A stretch of DNA of 64,000 nucleotides from Dyella dinghuensis (GTDB lineage: Bacteria; Pseudomonadota; Gammaproteobacteria; Xanthomonadales; Rhodanobacteraceae). The stretch spans positions 1-64,000 of the forward strand of contig NZ_RYZR01000003.1 of NCBI RefSeq assembly GCF_003977615.1, written 5' to 3'. Numbering within the stretch: position 1 is the first letter of the stretch; the number at the start of each line of letters is the position of its first letter. Both the position numbers and the translations under genes were made by a program. Shown here piece after piece: positions 44,529-52,379 of the stretch. The notes beneath the pieces were generated by a model that was not told where the DNA came from, did not search any database, and saw nothing but the letters and a program-made list of their open reading frames with translations.

Positions 44529-44753
44529 TTACTTGCCTGCAAGGTATTCGGCCTGCGAAATCTCCAGTCCATACAAAGTGGCTTCCGTGAACAATCCGTT
44601 ATCGTGAGGCACCGGAGTAGCGGTCTCGACGTGGCCATAGTGCCGGACATATATTTTCCCGGCTACGTGGTCCCACCGGAACATGACACGCAGATAGGCG
44701 TAGTCAATGTAAATGTCACGCCTCGCAAACTCCGGTCCTTTTGAAACACCCAT
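44529..44753 (-). CDS. Small hypothetical protein (first gene of the repeat-separated block)
   Basis: A 74-residue protein, MGVSKGPEFARRDIYIDYAY onward, rich in Tyr and acidic residues and without a signal peptide. GGAGGA lies about 6 bp before the ATG, so translation is likely. No family is recognised. Hairpin repeat copy A follows the stop at once, as seen for the other genes of the block. About 100 bp upstream is the inverted repeat at 44859-44889. Confidence 0.6.
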   Translation of the reverse strand: MGVSKGPEFARRDIYIDYAYLRVMFRWDHVAGKIYVRHYGHVETATPVPHDNGLFTEATLYGLEISQAEYLAGK

Positions 44754-44858
44754 CTAGTCCTCCATGTGTCTGTCCGCTATCCCGATAGCGCGCTCATAAC
44801 GATGAATGTTATGAAAGGCAATGTTCTTATGAGAGTCTCCTATCTTTCATGACAAGCG

Positions 44859-44889
44859 TGCACATCATGTAAGGCAAAAATGATGTGCA
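44859..44889. repeat. 10-bp inverted repeat
   Basis: TGCACATCAT pairs perfectly with ATGATGTGCA across an 11-base AT-rich loop. It is in the leader of the small gene at 44529-44753 and could be an operator or a structural element of the array. Confidence 0.5.
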
Positions 44890-44937
44890 TTATCTGTTCG
44901 ATTTAGGACGCGTCGTACGAGATCGCTCCCGGCCCGC

Positions 44938-44967
44938 AATGTCCGCTTTGGGTCGAAAGCGGACATT
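44938..44967. repeat. Hairpin repeat copy B (best-conserved), touching attC
   Basis: AATGTCCGCTTT and AAAGCGGACATT form a perfect 12-bp stem around GGGTCG. Its last three bases (ATT) are also the first three of the attC end box ATTCAAC, so the repeat and the recombination site overlap. Confidence 0.9.
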
Positions 44968-45021
44968 CAACGCCTGAGTTAAGCGGCGCCGGAGGCGTCC
45001 GCCTTAAACGACTTGTTAGGC
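44965..45021 (-). other. Integron attC recombination site
   Basis: Read on the - strand, the site begins GCCTAAC and ends GTTGAAT (GTTRRRY). The inner arms TTAAGGCGG and CCGCTTAA pair with two unpaired bases, as extrahelical bases do in attC hairpins. The stop codon of the membrane-protein gene lies inside the first box. The length is 57 bp, the size of a short attC. A matching GTTAGGC lies 8 bp before the start codon of that gene, marking the other cassette edge. Confidence 0.8.
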
Positions 45022-45555
45022 CACTCTTGCGGCCAAGCGCCGATAGTAACCGTGAAAAATCCATGCGACAGGAATAGCCAACAAGCCTCCAAGGTACGCC
45101 GAGTTGTGCATGTAACCAACGCAAATGAAGTTACGTGGGTGCACGAGGTTAGGCGGTATGAACCAACCCCGATAGTTGCCCAAGTTCAAGCTATCTGTCT
45201 GGAAGTAACCGTATGTCAGCCCAGCCAGAGCAAAGATGAGCGTGAATGCGGAAATGACAACAAGCGATAAGAGTAGTGCTCGCAGCATCTGTGCGGCATT
45301 CGGGTGAATGAAGCCAGCGACGCCGGCAAGCAAGCCAAGTGGGATTCCCATCCACCAAGATGCTCGGAATCCGACAATTGCTGCACGTACTCTTTCCGGT
45401 ACATCTGGGTCCAACAAATGAAACTGGAAAAATTTGAACTTGGTGAAGTACTCGTGTGAAACGGTATAGCTGATCTGGTCGTGAAGCGCGCCGAATATGC
45501 CAGCAGTGAGAACAGCCAGTAAGATGAATGCGATAAAAGTGGCGAGCTTGAGCAT
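45016..45555 (-). CDS. Integron-cassette membrane protein of unknown function
   Basis: A 179-residue protein with about four hydrophobic segments: the N-terminal LATFIAFILLAVLTAGIFGAL, MGIPLGLLAGVAGFI, LLSLVVISAFTLIFALAGL and YLGGLLAIPVAWIFHGY. The segment HDQISYTVSHEYFTKFKFFQF after the first helix resembles a hypothetical family I have seen in other proteobacteria. The gene is tightly packed as a cassette: attC overlaps its stop and GTTAGGC lies 8 bp before its ATG. No promoter or strong ribosome site is visible, so it may depend on upstream transcription. Function is unknown. Confidence 0.8.
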   Translation of the reverse strand: MLKLATFIAFILLAVLTAGIFGALHDQISYTVSHEYFTKFKFFQFHLLDPDVPERVRAAIVGFRASWWMGIPLGLLAGVAGFIHPNAAQMLRALLLSLVVISAFTLIFALAGLTYGYFQTDSLNLGNYRGWFIPPNLVHPRNFICVGYMHNSAYLGGLLAIPVAWIFHGYYRRLAARVA

Positions 45556-45563
45556 TTATATTG

Positions 45564-45570
45564 GCCTAAC
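45564..45570 (-). other. Cassette boundary box (GTTRRRY) before the cassette gene
   Basis: On the - strand GTTAGGC lies 8 bp before the ATG at 45555, where the upstream attC crossover point should be. Beyond it is a perfect 16-bp palindrome CGGACGTG/CACGTCCG at about 45582-45597, but a full attC with a matching second box is not clear, so this attC may have degenerated. Confidence 0.5.
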
Positions 45571-45720
45571 TACCGAATAGACGGACGTGCACGTCCGGTT
45601 ATACATCTGCACGCACTTGCTGAACGCAGCCCCTAAAGCCTTGACCTATGGGAACTTTACTTGTCCGAAGTCCGGCTAACAATCCGGCGCAAACCCGGAC
45701 ATCGATTGCTGCGCTGGAAG

Positions 45721-45746
45721 GTCTGCTTTGGGTTGAAAGCGGACAT
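45721..45746. repeat. Hairpin repeat copy C
   Basis: GTCTGCTTT, GGGTTG, AAAGCGGAC: a 9-bp stem with one G-T pair. It lies 9 bp after the stop of the lipoprotein gene at 45756. Confidence 0.75.
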
Positions 45747-45755
45747 CCGCTGAGA

Positions 45756-46046
45756 TCATGGTCCCCAATAGTCGAACTTGAAAATAGTTCCGCGAGGGAT
45801 CTCGAACGTAATTACCGCACCGCATTCGATTGTGTGTTTTCCTGGCTCAACGGGAACTTCCTCTCCCATTCTGTGGCTCCAGACCTTCCCGTCGACCTTT
45901 AGCGGGCCACAGGCTCCTCCGTTGTCATCAACGACGGCCAGATAAGTTTTTCCATCTGGCGAGGGGGCGGCAGCCCCTCTCAGAGGACGGTCCGAACAGG
46001 CCGCAATAAGCACGGTGATGATGATTAGCGAAAACGCCTTCCGCAT
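45756..46046 (-). CDS. Small predicted lipoprotein
   Basis: A 96-residue protein with a lipoprotein signal: MRKAFSLIIITVLIAACSD, with the lipobox LIAAC giving the lipidated Cys17. The mature part includes DGKTYLAVVDDNGGACGPLKVDGK and VEPGKHTIECGAVITFEIPRGT, suggesting a compact beta domain with two conserved-looking Cys. No family is recognised. AGGTAGGCA precedes the ATG at 46046. Repeat copy C follows its stop. Confidence 0.75.
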   Translation of the reverse strand: MRKAFSLIIITVLIAACSDRPLRGAAAPSPDGKTYLAVVDDNGGACGPLKVDGKVWSHRMGEEVPVEPGKHTIECGAVITFEIPRGTIFKFDYWGP

Positions 46047-46080
46047 TGCCTACCTCCTTGTCATGCGAGGCGACCGTAGC

Positions 46081-46107
46081 ATGTTCGCTTTGGGTCGAAA
46101 GCGGACT
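46081..46107. repeat. Hairpin repeat copy D
   Basis: GTTCGCTTT, GGGTCG, AAAGCGGAC: a 9-bp stem with one G-T pair. It lies about 40 bp after the stop of the gene at 46147 and just before the lipoprotein gene. Confidence 0.75.
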
Positions 46108-46146
46108 CTTTTCCCTGGGCCCTTCCATCCCCAACGATGGAGAAAA

Positions 46147-46707
46147 TCAGCCACCCGGTGGCGGGGGAGGAGGTGTCGATGGGTCTGCAACTTCGCTCTT
46201 CGCAGGTGATGCACTGGTATAGCCCGGGCATCCTGCTACGGCAGAACCGCACTTAATGTCTTCCTGATTTAAAACCATACGCAGCCGTTCGCATTGCGCG
46301 GCGTTTGCGCCGCAAAAGATCGAACTACGCATTTCAAAATGCATTCCGGATGCATCAGTAGCGACCACTAATCTACGGCGCACCACCGATGGAAAATACG
46401 GACTCCCCTTAACAAATGCCATGAAGTAATACGGGCCACCCTTTGCCTTTCTGCCGTCGTATTGGATGAGCCCTTGTGACGCAAGGCTGTCATCTGCTTT
46501 AAACGGGCTATTGGAGGCAGCAAGCAGGGTCAAGCCGCCCTGCGCTGATTTGAAAGGTAAGGGCGGTGCGGAGGGATCATTGGTCTCATCGATCAGACCC
46601 TTTTGCTTGGTTCGATTATTGATATAGCTTGATGACTGGGCGAAGCTGGCTAACGAGACGACCGTCAAAGTCACGGCGATTACCATGCTACAAGCGCGAA
46701 TCTTCAT
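46147..46707 (-). CDS. Exported Pro-tailed protein of unknown function
   Basis: A 186-residue protein. A signal peptide occupies about 1-23 (ending SFAQ). The middle (about 40-130) has alternating strands such as GLTLLAASNSPF and RRRLVVATDASGMHFEMRSS. Four cysteines occur at FCGANAAQCERL and KCGSAVAGCPGY, probably two disulfides. The C-terminus is proline-rich (STPPPPPPGG). The ATG at 46707 has GGGGG upstream; a longer frame from 46791 adds an atypical leader. I do not recognise a family. Confidence 0.7.
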   Translation of the reverse strand: MKIRACSMVIAVTLTVVSLASFAQSSSYINNRTKQKGLIDETNDPSAPPLPFKSAQGGLTLLAASNSPFKADDSLASQGLIQYDGRKAKGGPYYFMAFVKGSPYFPSVVRRRLVVATDASGMHFEMRSSIFCGANAAQCERLRMVLNQEDIKCGSAVAGCPGYTSASPAKSEVADPSTPPPPPPGG

Positions 46708-46810
46708 ACCGCCCCCTGAGTAATATTGTAAAAAAGTAGCTCGCAAGCCGGACACTAGGAACAGTGTCTTATTAGTCCATCCAATCCCCAACCTTAGTCA
46801 CTCTCACAAA

Positions 46811-46836
46811 TCTCCGCTTCGGTTCGAAAGCGGAGA
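46811..46836. repeat. Hairpin repeat copy E, with compensatory change
   Basis: TCTCCGCTT and AAGCGGAGA pair. Compared with the consensus, the outer G-C pair is replaced by C-G on both arms, so pairing is kept despite sequence change. It is about 60 bp after the stop of the S1 protease gene. Confidence 0.75.
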
Positions 46837-46895
46837 TGGCGAACTCTCTCACTGCATGTTGTCAGATTTGCCCCAGGCAATCCTTTCTGGAACAT

Positions 46896-47789
46896 CTACT
46901 GCGTACCACCAACGACACTGTCAATCCAATGCGCAAAATAGGAAATACGCGCATTGGAAAAATCCTGGCCACAAACTCCTTGGCGGTACGCACCTGCGTG
47001 CATCGTGAAATAATCCATCTTTTGTGCATCCAAACCATGCGCGATACCAGCCAATTTCCAAATCCCAGCATCCTCGACAAGAACGGGACCTCCGCTATCT
47101 CCATCGCCGATCACCCCCTCCAAAGGCAACGCATCCGCGCCGCAGTCAAATCTATAAACCAATAGCTGGTTATCCGATCGGACAATACGGTTGTATGCTC
47201 TGCGCAACTTTCCGTCAGAGGTCGCGTTCGGATCAGCGCCTTTCAAGTCGTTTCCAGTAACTCCCCTTCCATAGATTTTTGCGATCTTTCCATGCTCGTC
47301 CGAGTGCCGGTACAAAGGAATGGGGGTTACGTCTTCAACAGGGCTCGCTAGCTGCAAGAGCGCTATATCGTGCATGAGTGCGCGAACCGAGACGTATTTC
47401 GCCATCCACGATGTGGCATCCGTGGACTTCACTCCACGGAAAAGCGTCGTCCATTTGGCCGAAAAGTTCAGGTAATCAGGATAGCGGACGACCCGGGAAA
47501 CAGCTCTCCGCTTGCCGTTAATCACCACGTAGTTGCCATGTTCTGGCATATCCAACGTCGTATGCCCAGCTGTCACAACCCATTGCCTTGCGATGAGCAC
47601 TCCTTGTCCCCCGCCTGGTAAGTCAACCAGCGCAGGAAAGGCGTTTGTTGCGACGACGTAACTTGCATCTGGGACATCATGTCGAGTGACTACGGCATGA
47701 GTTGGCACGGTAGTCGCTAGAGCCGCCAGGAAAAAAAAGATTCCCCGTTTTAGGCGCCGCATCTTCTTTAGATAAAAGTATAATTTCAT
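46896..47789 (-). CDS. Exported trypsin-like (S1) serine protease
   Basis: A 297-residue protein with a signal peptide at about 1-32 (ending PTHA). The catalytic triad is complete: His76 in VVTAGH, Asp141 in HDIALLQL and Ser232 in GDGDSGGPV. Two cysteines (FDCGAD and GVCGQDF) could form a disulfide. The segment between His and Asp is longer than in trypsin. GAAAGGAAT precedes the ATG at 47789. It is the fifth gene of the repeat-separated block; no inhibitor or partner is evident next to it. Confidence 0.9.
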   Translation of the reverse strand: MKLYFYLKKMRRLKRGIFFFLAALATTVPTHAVVTRHDVPDASYVVATNAFPALVDLPGGGQGVLIARQWVVTAGHTTLDMPEHGNYVVINGKRRAVSRVVRYPDYLNFSAKWTTLFRGVKSTDATSWMAKYVSVRALMHDIALLQLASPVEDVTPIPLYRHSDEHGKIAKIYGRGVTGNDLKGADPNATSDGKLRRAYNRIVRSDNQLLVYRFDCGADALPLEGVIGDGDSGGPVLVEDAGIWKLAGIAHGLDAQKMDYFTMHAGAYRQGVCGQDFSNARISYFAHWIDSVVGGTQ

Positions 47790-47902
47790 GCCAAGATTCC
47801 TTTCGAAATTTGCCGTCTGTCCACGGACGAACGCAGATACTTCGTACTAACTTTGACTATCAACAATCCGCAAATCAAGTTGCGTTCGTATAACCAGTTA
47901 GT

Positions 47903-47925
47903 GTCTGCTTAGATCGGAAGCGGAC
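47903..47925. repeat. Hairpin repeat copy F
   Basis: GTCTGCTT, AGATCGG, AAGCGGAC: an 8-bp stem with one G-T pair and a changed loop. It lies about 75 bp after the stop of the ankyrin lipoprotein gene. Confidence 0.7.
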
Positions 47926-47999
47926 GCTTTAAGCTCGCCAAACAATTCGGCGATAAGACCGACCAGGGGCCAGAAGCGCAAGCTTACGTTTCCGCGAGG

Positions 48000-50183
48000 T
48001 CAATACAACCATTCCTGTGCCTTGGCGCGATCAGAGTGACTCAACACCGGATTGGGTGGTGTTGGGCCATAGCCAAGCAGATAGTCGATGGCTCGGAAGC
48101 CCTTGCTATCGGTCTGGTACGGATCGGCGCCACTAACTAGCAGCAGCTTGATCGTAGCTAACGAAGCATTGGCAGCGGCATACATCAGCGCAGTGCGTGC
48201 ATCATGGTGCAGCAGCGCATCGTCGTTGGCCTGCCACGTCGTGGCATTGGGGTTGGCATCATGCTGAAGCAAGAATTGCACGCTCTGCGCCTGATTGAAC
48301 TGCGCCGCCTCCATCAATGCCGTCTTACCGATGGGGTTGACGTCATTCACTGTCGAACCGTGGGCGAGCAGTAGATCAAGCGCCTCGGGATAACTGCCGG
48401 CGGCAATCAGCAGCAACGGGTCAATACCGCCGAACCGCGTGCAACCTGCCAGGAGTTCGTCGTCGTTGTCGTGCTTGTCTAATGCCTCTTGTATCGCCAG
48501 CAATGGCGCATGTTCGAGAAGCAATACGCGCGGCGAGGTATCCGGCATCGACTGGCCGCAATCACCTCCGAACACTAACGAAAAAAGTCCATTGCGTGCC
48601 GCTTGCATGCCTTGCTCATGAGACATGTGCATCGTGACGTAGTAGTCAGCCAGTTTTCGTCGGGCTGTTTCAAATTCGGCTATGAGACGCAAGCTGGTGC
48701 GGTAGTTATTGAGCCCTAGGTAGCCCCAGTTCTGATATGGATAGTTCTGGACATTTGCGACGACTGGCAACAGGAAGGACGCCGGATCGACCTTCATCGC
48801 CGTCTCGGTGAAGGCCTGCTCCTTTTCGAAGCCATAAACCATGCTCCCACCAAAGTTGTCGATGAAATGACCGTCGGCATTGGCCGCATCTTCTCTGAAC
48901 GTGGCCACCGCTTCCGCTGGGTAGCCATCAGGGTCACCGGCTTCGTCGCAACCAGAACGCGGCAGAAAGTTGTCCATGTTGCTGCCATAGCGCGCCTGTG
49001 TGGCCGCTACCAGCGCGTGTCTTGCCTGTAGTACATCGCACGGAATGGCGTACTGGAACACGCTCCGATCCTCACCCATCGATGCGAGGATGATTCGTGG
49101 TACCAGCGAATCGTCACTACCGTCATAAGCGGTGATCGGGAATTCACCAGTCGGCTTTTGATGCACGTACGACTTGCCCTGTATGTCGTCGAGTAGATGT
49201 TGGATCTGTGCATCGCGCGCCGGCGTGTGCGGGCGGAAGGCATGCAGGAACAACGCATAGTCCAGTTCGCCGCGCAGATCCTTTTCGGCGGCCTGTTTCA
49301 GCACGGGATCGGCCGCATCGGGATGCATGGCCATGCTGGCGATAGCCACTTCGCGCGGGTTCGGTGGCGATGGTTTGGATGGCGCGATGGCCGCACCGCA
49401 CGTGCCATCGCGTGCGACGCCATTTAGGCAGTTTGGCATCTGGTGTGGCTTCAACAACTGGGGCGTGCCCGCAATGCCGGCCAGTGACATGATGGCCTGG
49501 TCGTCACTTGGGCAATCCAACAGGGGACCAGATAAGCTTTTTAACGCATCCGCGTTGGCCGCAAAATCTTTTTCGTGGCCATGCAAGCTGCGGCATGGCA
49601 GGCGTAGCCATAGGCCAGCCTGCGGCTGGGGGGTGCTGCTGTGCATCCCTAGTTGGTCATCCCGTTGCTCAGGACTCAAACCACCGGCCTCGAAGTAAAG
49701 CGCGGTGTCCACGACGCGGATCGCTGCCAGCAGATGTGGCAAGGGTTGGCTCGCACGGACGGCATCAGCAAGGCGTGCGTTGTATTTCTCGTACATCGGC
49801 GCCTGCCACTGCGGCATGTCCTGCATTTTTTGTTGTGCGCTACCCACGGCGATGGCAAGCGCCTCATTCATACGCGTTTCGTCGTGTCGCAGGTAGGCCG
49901 CATACGCGTCCACGATGCTTTCTATAGGATCGCGGCTGGCACCGTCAGGAACGGTGCGTCGTGGTTGGCCCGCGGCGACCCGATTGAGGTCAGACTGGAT
50001 GCGGATGAAAACGCGATAAGGGTCGTCGTAGCCGCTCTTGTTATCGCCGATCGCCACGCATCGCGCAGGCGTCGAGGCGCAAGGGACCGGCGCGGTTGGC
50101 GCGGTCCCACATGCCGCAAGGATCAGAACACTGGCACATGCCAGCAGTCGCAATGTAAGAATCATTGAACATTTTCTGCCCAT
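48000..50183 (-). CDS. Large ankyrin-repeat lipoprotein
   Basis: A 727-residue protein anchored by a lipoprotein signal (LLACASVLILAACG, lipidated Cys at about 25). The first 560 residues are helical with many Ala and several Cys and match no family I know. The C-terminal 160 residues are ankyrin repeats: PEALDLLLAHGSTVNDVNPIGKT, ALMEAAQFNQAQSVQFLLQHDANPN and TALMYAAANASLATIKLLLVSGADP. The ATG at 50183 has GGGGA 5 bp upstream; the ATG at 50165 is an alternative that starts directly on the signal peptide. Probably a periplasmic scaffold protein. Confidence 0.82.
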   Translation of the reverse strand: MGRKCSMILTLRLLACASVLILAACGTAPTAPVPCASTPARCVAIGDNKSGYDDPYRVFIRIQSDLNRVAAGQPRRTVPDGASRDPIESIVDAYAAYLRHDETRMNEALAIAVGSAQQKMQDMPQWQAPMYEKYNARLADAVRASQPLPHLLAAIRVVDTALYFEAGGLSPEQRDDQLGMHSSTPQPQAGLWLRLPCRSLHGHEKDFAANADALKSLSGPLLDCPSDDQAIMSLAGIAGTPQLLKPHQMPNCLNGVARDGTCGAAIAPSKPSPPNPREVAIASMAMHPDAADPVLKQAAEKDLRGELDYALFLHAFRPHTPARDAQIQHLLDDIQGKSYVHQKPTGEFPITAYDGSDDSLVPRIILASMGEDRSVFQYAIPCDVLQARHALVAATQARYGSNMDNFLPRSGCDEAGDPDGYPAEAVATFREDAANADGHFIDNFGGSMVYGFEKEQAFTETAMKVDPASFLLPVVANVQNYPYQNWGYLGLNNYRTSLRLIAEFETARRKLADYYVTMHMSHEQGMQAARNGLFSLVFGGDCGQSMPDTSPRVLLLEHAPLLAIQEALDKHDNDDELLAGCTRFGGIDPLLLIAAGSYPEALDLLLAHGSTVNDVNPIGKTALMEAAQFNQAQSVQFLLQHDANPNATTWQANDDALLHHDARTALMYAAANASLATIKLLLVSGADPYQTDSKGFRAIDYLLGYGPTPPNPVLSHSDRAKAQEWLY

Positions 50184-50555
50184 ATCCGTCCCCTAAGAAG
50201 TGCCTCCAATGCAGAAAGCATGTTGGCACAAGCGCGGGGACGGGAGCTGCCAATAGCATGGCAATTTAGTGTCGGCTATCGGCAGTGATGTTGCGAGATT
50301 TTCATCCGTGCCCGCTTTGGGTCGAAAGCGGACATTATTTAGGGATGAAATACTTCAACGTCACAATTCTTTAAATCACCCCAAGGTATTGCCACGGGAA
50401 AAACGAAGTGCAGTCGGCGTATAAAACAGCGCCGCAAATATTGTTCAAGACATTGAACATGTGGGATACGTTTTCCGGCTTCCTTGGGAACTTGCCTTCA
50501 TATCCCAATCGTTGCATGTTAAGGCAACGCACCATGCCCCGAGCGAGACACTTGA
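50184..50555. other. Divergent intergenic region at the end of the cassette-like block
   Basis: About 370 bases between the ankyrin gene and the diguanylate cyclase. It carries hairpin repeat copy G and no supported gene. Confidence 0.5.
50308..50336. repeat. Hairpin repeat copy G (outermost)
   Basis: CCGCTTT and AAAGCGG around GGGTCG, then GACATT; the outer pairs are partly lost on the left arm. Unlike the others, no - strand gene ends just before it, so it may mark the block boundary or a lost gene. Confidence 0.75.
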
Positions 50556-52052
50556 ATGGCGGAAATACGGGAAGCAGGCCTAGTGGAGGGGACATCCCCT
50601 CGCACGTATCGTGCAGTCCTAGTGCTATACGCGCTTCTATTTATCGCCCATGCCTTGGCGATAGCAAACGACGCCCAGGGAACCATGTGTGTCAGCTACA
50701 TCATCATACTGCTCGTTCAGTGGCTAACACTCACTACCGCCGTTTGGCGCTGCCGTCATTCGACATTTCCAAACTCCTTTCGATGGGTGCTTACGGCCAT
50801 CGCACTTGCGTTCGTTAGTTTCTCCAACATGGCCGCCCTTGCGCAGGCGATTAATGGCAATTACAACCTCGTGCCAGGCGCTTCTTTATTTTTCGGCGGT
50901 ATCTACTCAGTAATGATTGTCCTCTCATGCGCAACGACCTTTAGACGACGAACTTTGCGCATCACAACCTATATTGACATGTTGATGGGCGCATTTTTGG
51001 GCCTGTTGTTTTTTGTACAAATCTTTTCAGTGGTAAGCAGTGAAGGAAGCGCCAACACCAACGATGTCGTTTTTATCATTCGCATGTTCGACGTCATTGG
51101 TATCTACATGACACTAATTGCGGGGGTAAGGCTTTTGGGATCCGAGAGCTCTAGTCGGCGCCATTTCTTTTTTGTTCTGTTTTCCTTTCTACTTACAAGC
51201 ACTCTATTAGCTGCGCTTCGCAATCGATTGCTGCTCGCGTACGACAATCGCTTCCTTGAGCTCCTGCTATTACCTTCATTCTTTGTCTTTGGCCTATTGG
51301 GCCTGCGTCCTCCCCCAAATTGGATGGCGCGGTATAAACCAAAGCAGTCGATCGTTCACATATCGGAAGGCATCAGTCCACTCTTTCGCGGTCTTGGTCT
51401 ATTAGCGGTTAGCATCAGCATTTGGAGGGACCACCCCACGCTTGGGGCTATAGGGGTATGCATTACGGTTATTGGCTATGGCGTACGGAACGTCATTACG
51501 CAAAGTGCACAAATGGCTAATGAGAGATCTCTGATTTCTCTACAAAGGGAGCTGCAAAACTTAGTCGTCACTGATGCGCTTACCGGTATTCCCAACCGGC
51601 GGGCGTTTGACGAACTATTGGATCGCGAGGTGTCCGTCGCGAAACGCGAGGGAGAACCTGTCAGCCTGCTGATGATCGATATCGATCTGTTTAAGGAATA
51701 TAACGACCTGTATGGTCATGTCCGAGGCGATGAGTGCTTGCGTACCGTTGCAAGATTGCTGGCGGGAGCGCTGCGCAGGCCATCTGATTTTATTGGACGG
51801 TATGGTGGCGAAGAATTTGTGGTGCTGTTGCCAAGGACGCCGATTGCGGGGGCATACACTGTCGCGCGGCGAATGAACAAAGTCATTGTCGACGCCGACC
51901 TCTCTCATGACAAAGGCCTGGATAGGCGCGTCACTGTTAGCATCGGCGTAACCACTTTGGAAAACTTCGGAATTTCCAACGAGGAATTAATGCACAGAGC
52001 CGACTCGAATCTTTATCACGCGAAGTCAGAAGGCCGGAACCAATATGCCTAG
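50556..52052 (+). CDS. Membrane-anchored diguanylate cyclase (GGDEF)
   Basis: A 498-residue enzyme making cyclic di-GMP. About eight hydrophobic segments fill residues 15-320 and form an integral-membrane sensor domain. The C-terminal GGDEF domain has TDALTGIPNRRAF near 338, IDIDLFKEYND, and an active GGEEF at 417-421. An inhibitory I-site RPSD lies at 408-411, exactly five residues before it, so product inhibition is expected. The ribosome site before the ATG at 50556 is weak. It does not belong to the opposite-strand block next to it. Confidence 0.93.
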   Translation: MAEIREAGLVEGTSPRTYRAVLVLYALLFIAHALAIANDAQGTMCVSYIIILLVQWLTLTTAVWRCRHSTFPNSFRWVLTAIALAFVSFSNMAALAQAINGNYNLVPGASLFFGGIYSVMIVLSCATTFRRRTLRITTYIDMLMGAFLGLLFFVQIFSVVSSEGSANTNDVVFIIRMFDVIGIYMTLIAGVRLLGSESSSRRHFFFVLFSFLLTSTLLAALRNRLLLAYDNRFLELLLLPSFFVFGLLGLRPPPNWMARYKPKQSIVHISEGISPLFRGLGLLAVSISIWRDHPTLGAIGVCITVIGYGVRNVITQSAQMANERSLISLQRELQNLVVTDALTGIPNRRAFDELLDREVSVAKREGEPVSLLMIDIDLFKEYNDLYGHVRGDECLRTVARLLAGALRRPSDFIGRYGGEEFVVLLPRTPIAGAYTVARRMNKVIVDADLSHDKGLDRRVTVSIGVTTLENFGISNEELMHRADSNLYHAKSEGRNQYA

Positions 52053-52379
52053 GCAAGCCCGGGGTAGTGGATCGGAGGACTTTTAATTGCTCGCTCCTAA
52101 CGAATAACTATTTCGTCTTTCGCACTCTAGGCGAGCGCCGCTCGTATGCCTATCGTGGTGCGTATTGTCGATCCGTGCCGGAGCCCCGCAATGAACGACT
52201 GAACATTCCGTCGTTCGGACCCAAGAGTTTCCTGCCTTGCGTTGGCGCCTTAGCGACATCCGAGAATTGATTGCCAGCTTCGATTGCGTGTAGGCCGACA
52301 GCCCACACAAAAGACAGCGAGCTTGGTCTGGATGCGCGCAACTCCATGCGTTAACGCCATCTCATTGAGGGTACCGCCA
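52053..52379. other. Intergenic region holding a decayed aldo/keto reductase promoter copy
   Basis: About 330 bases without a functional gene. Most of it (52080-52250) is the remnant described separately; the remainder contains the leader and GAGGG ribosome site of the dehydrogenase gene. Confidence 0.6.
52080..52250 (+). pseudogene. Remnant: promoter, operator and first codons of a second aldo/keto reductase
   Basis: This stretch matches the reverse complement of 43310-43475, the intergenic region and start of the aldo/keto reductase gene. The operator-like palindrome is kept (ACGAATAACTATTTCGT at 52100-52116). The start region ATGAACGAC then TGA replaces ATGAACTACTGC, and codons for RVS and ALA-like residues follow before another stop. 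So the copy kept its control region and about 20 codons with an early stop; the rest of the gene is missing. Confidence 0.7.

Noticed and set aside
45564-45640. Second full attC upstream of the cassette gene
   Set aside because: One GTTRRRY box and a palindrome are present, but the matching distal box was not found; only the boundary box is reported.
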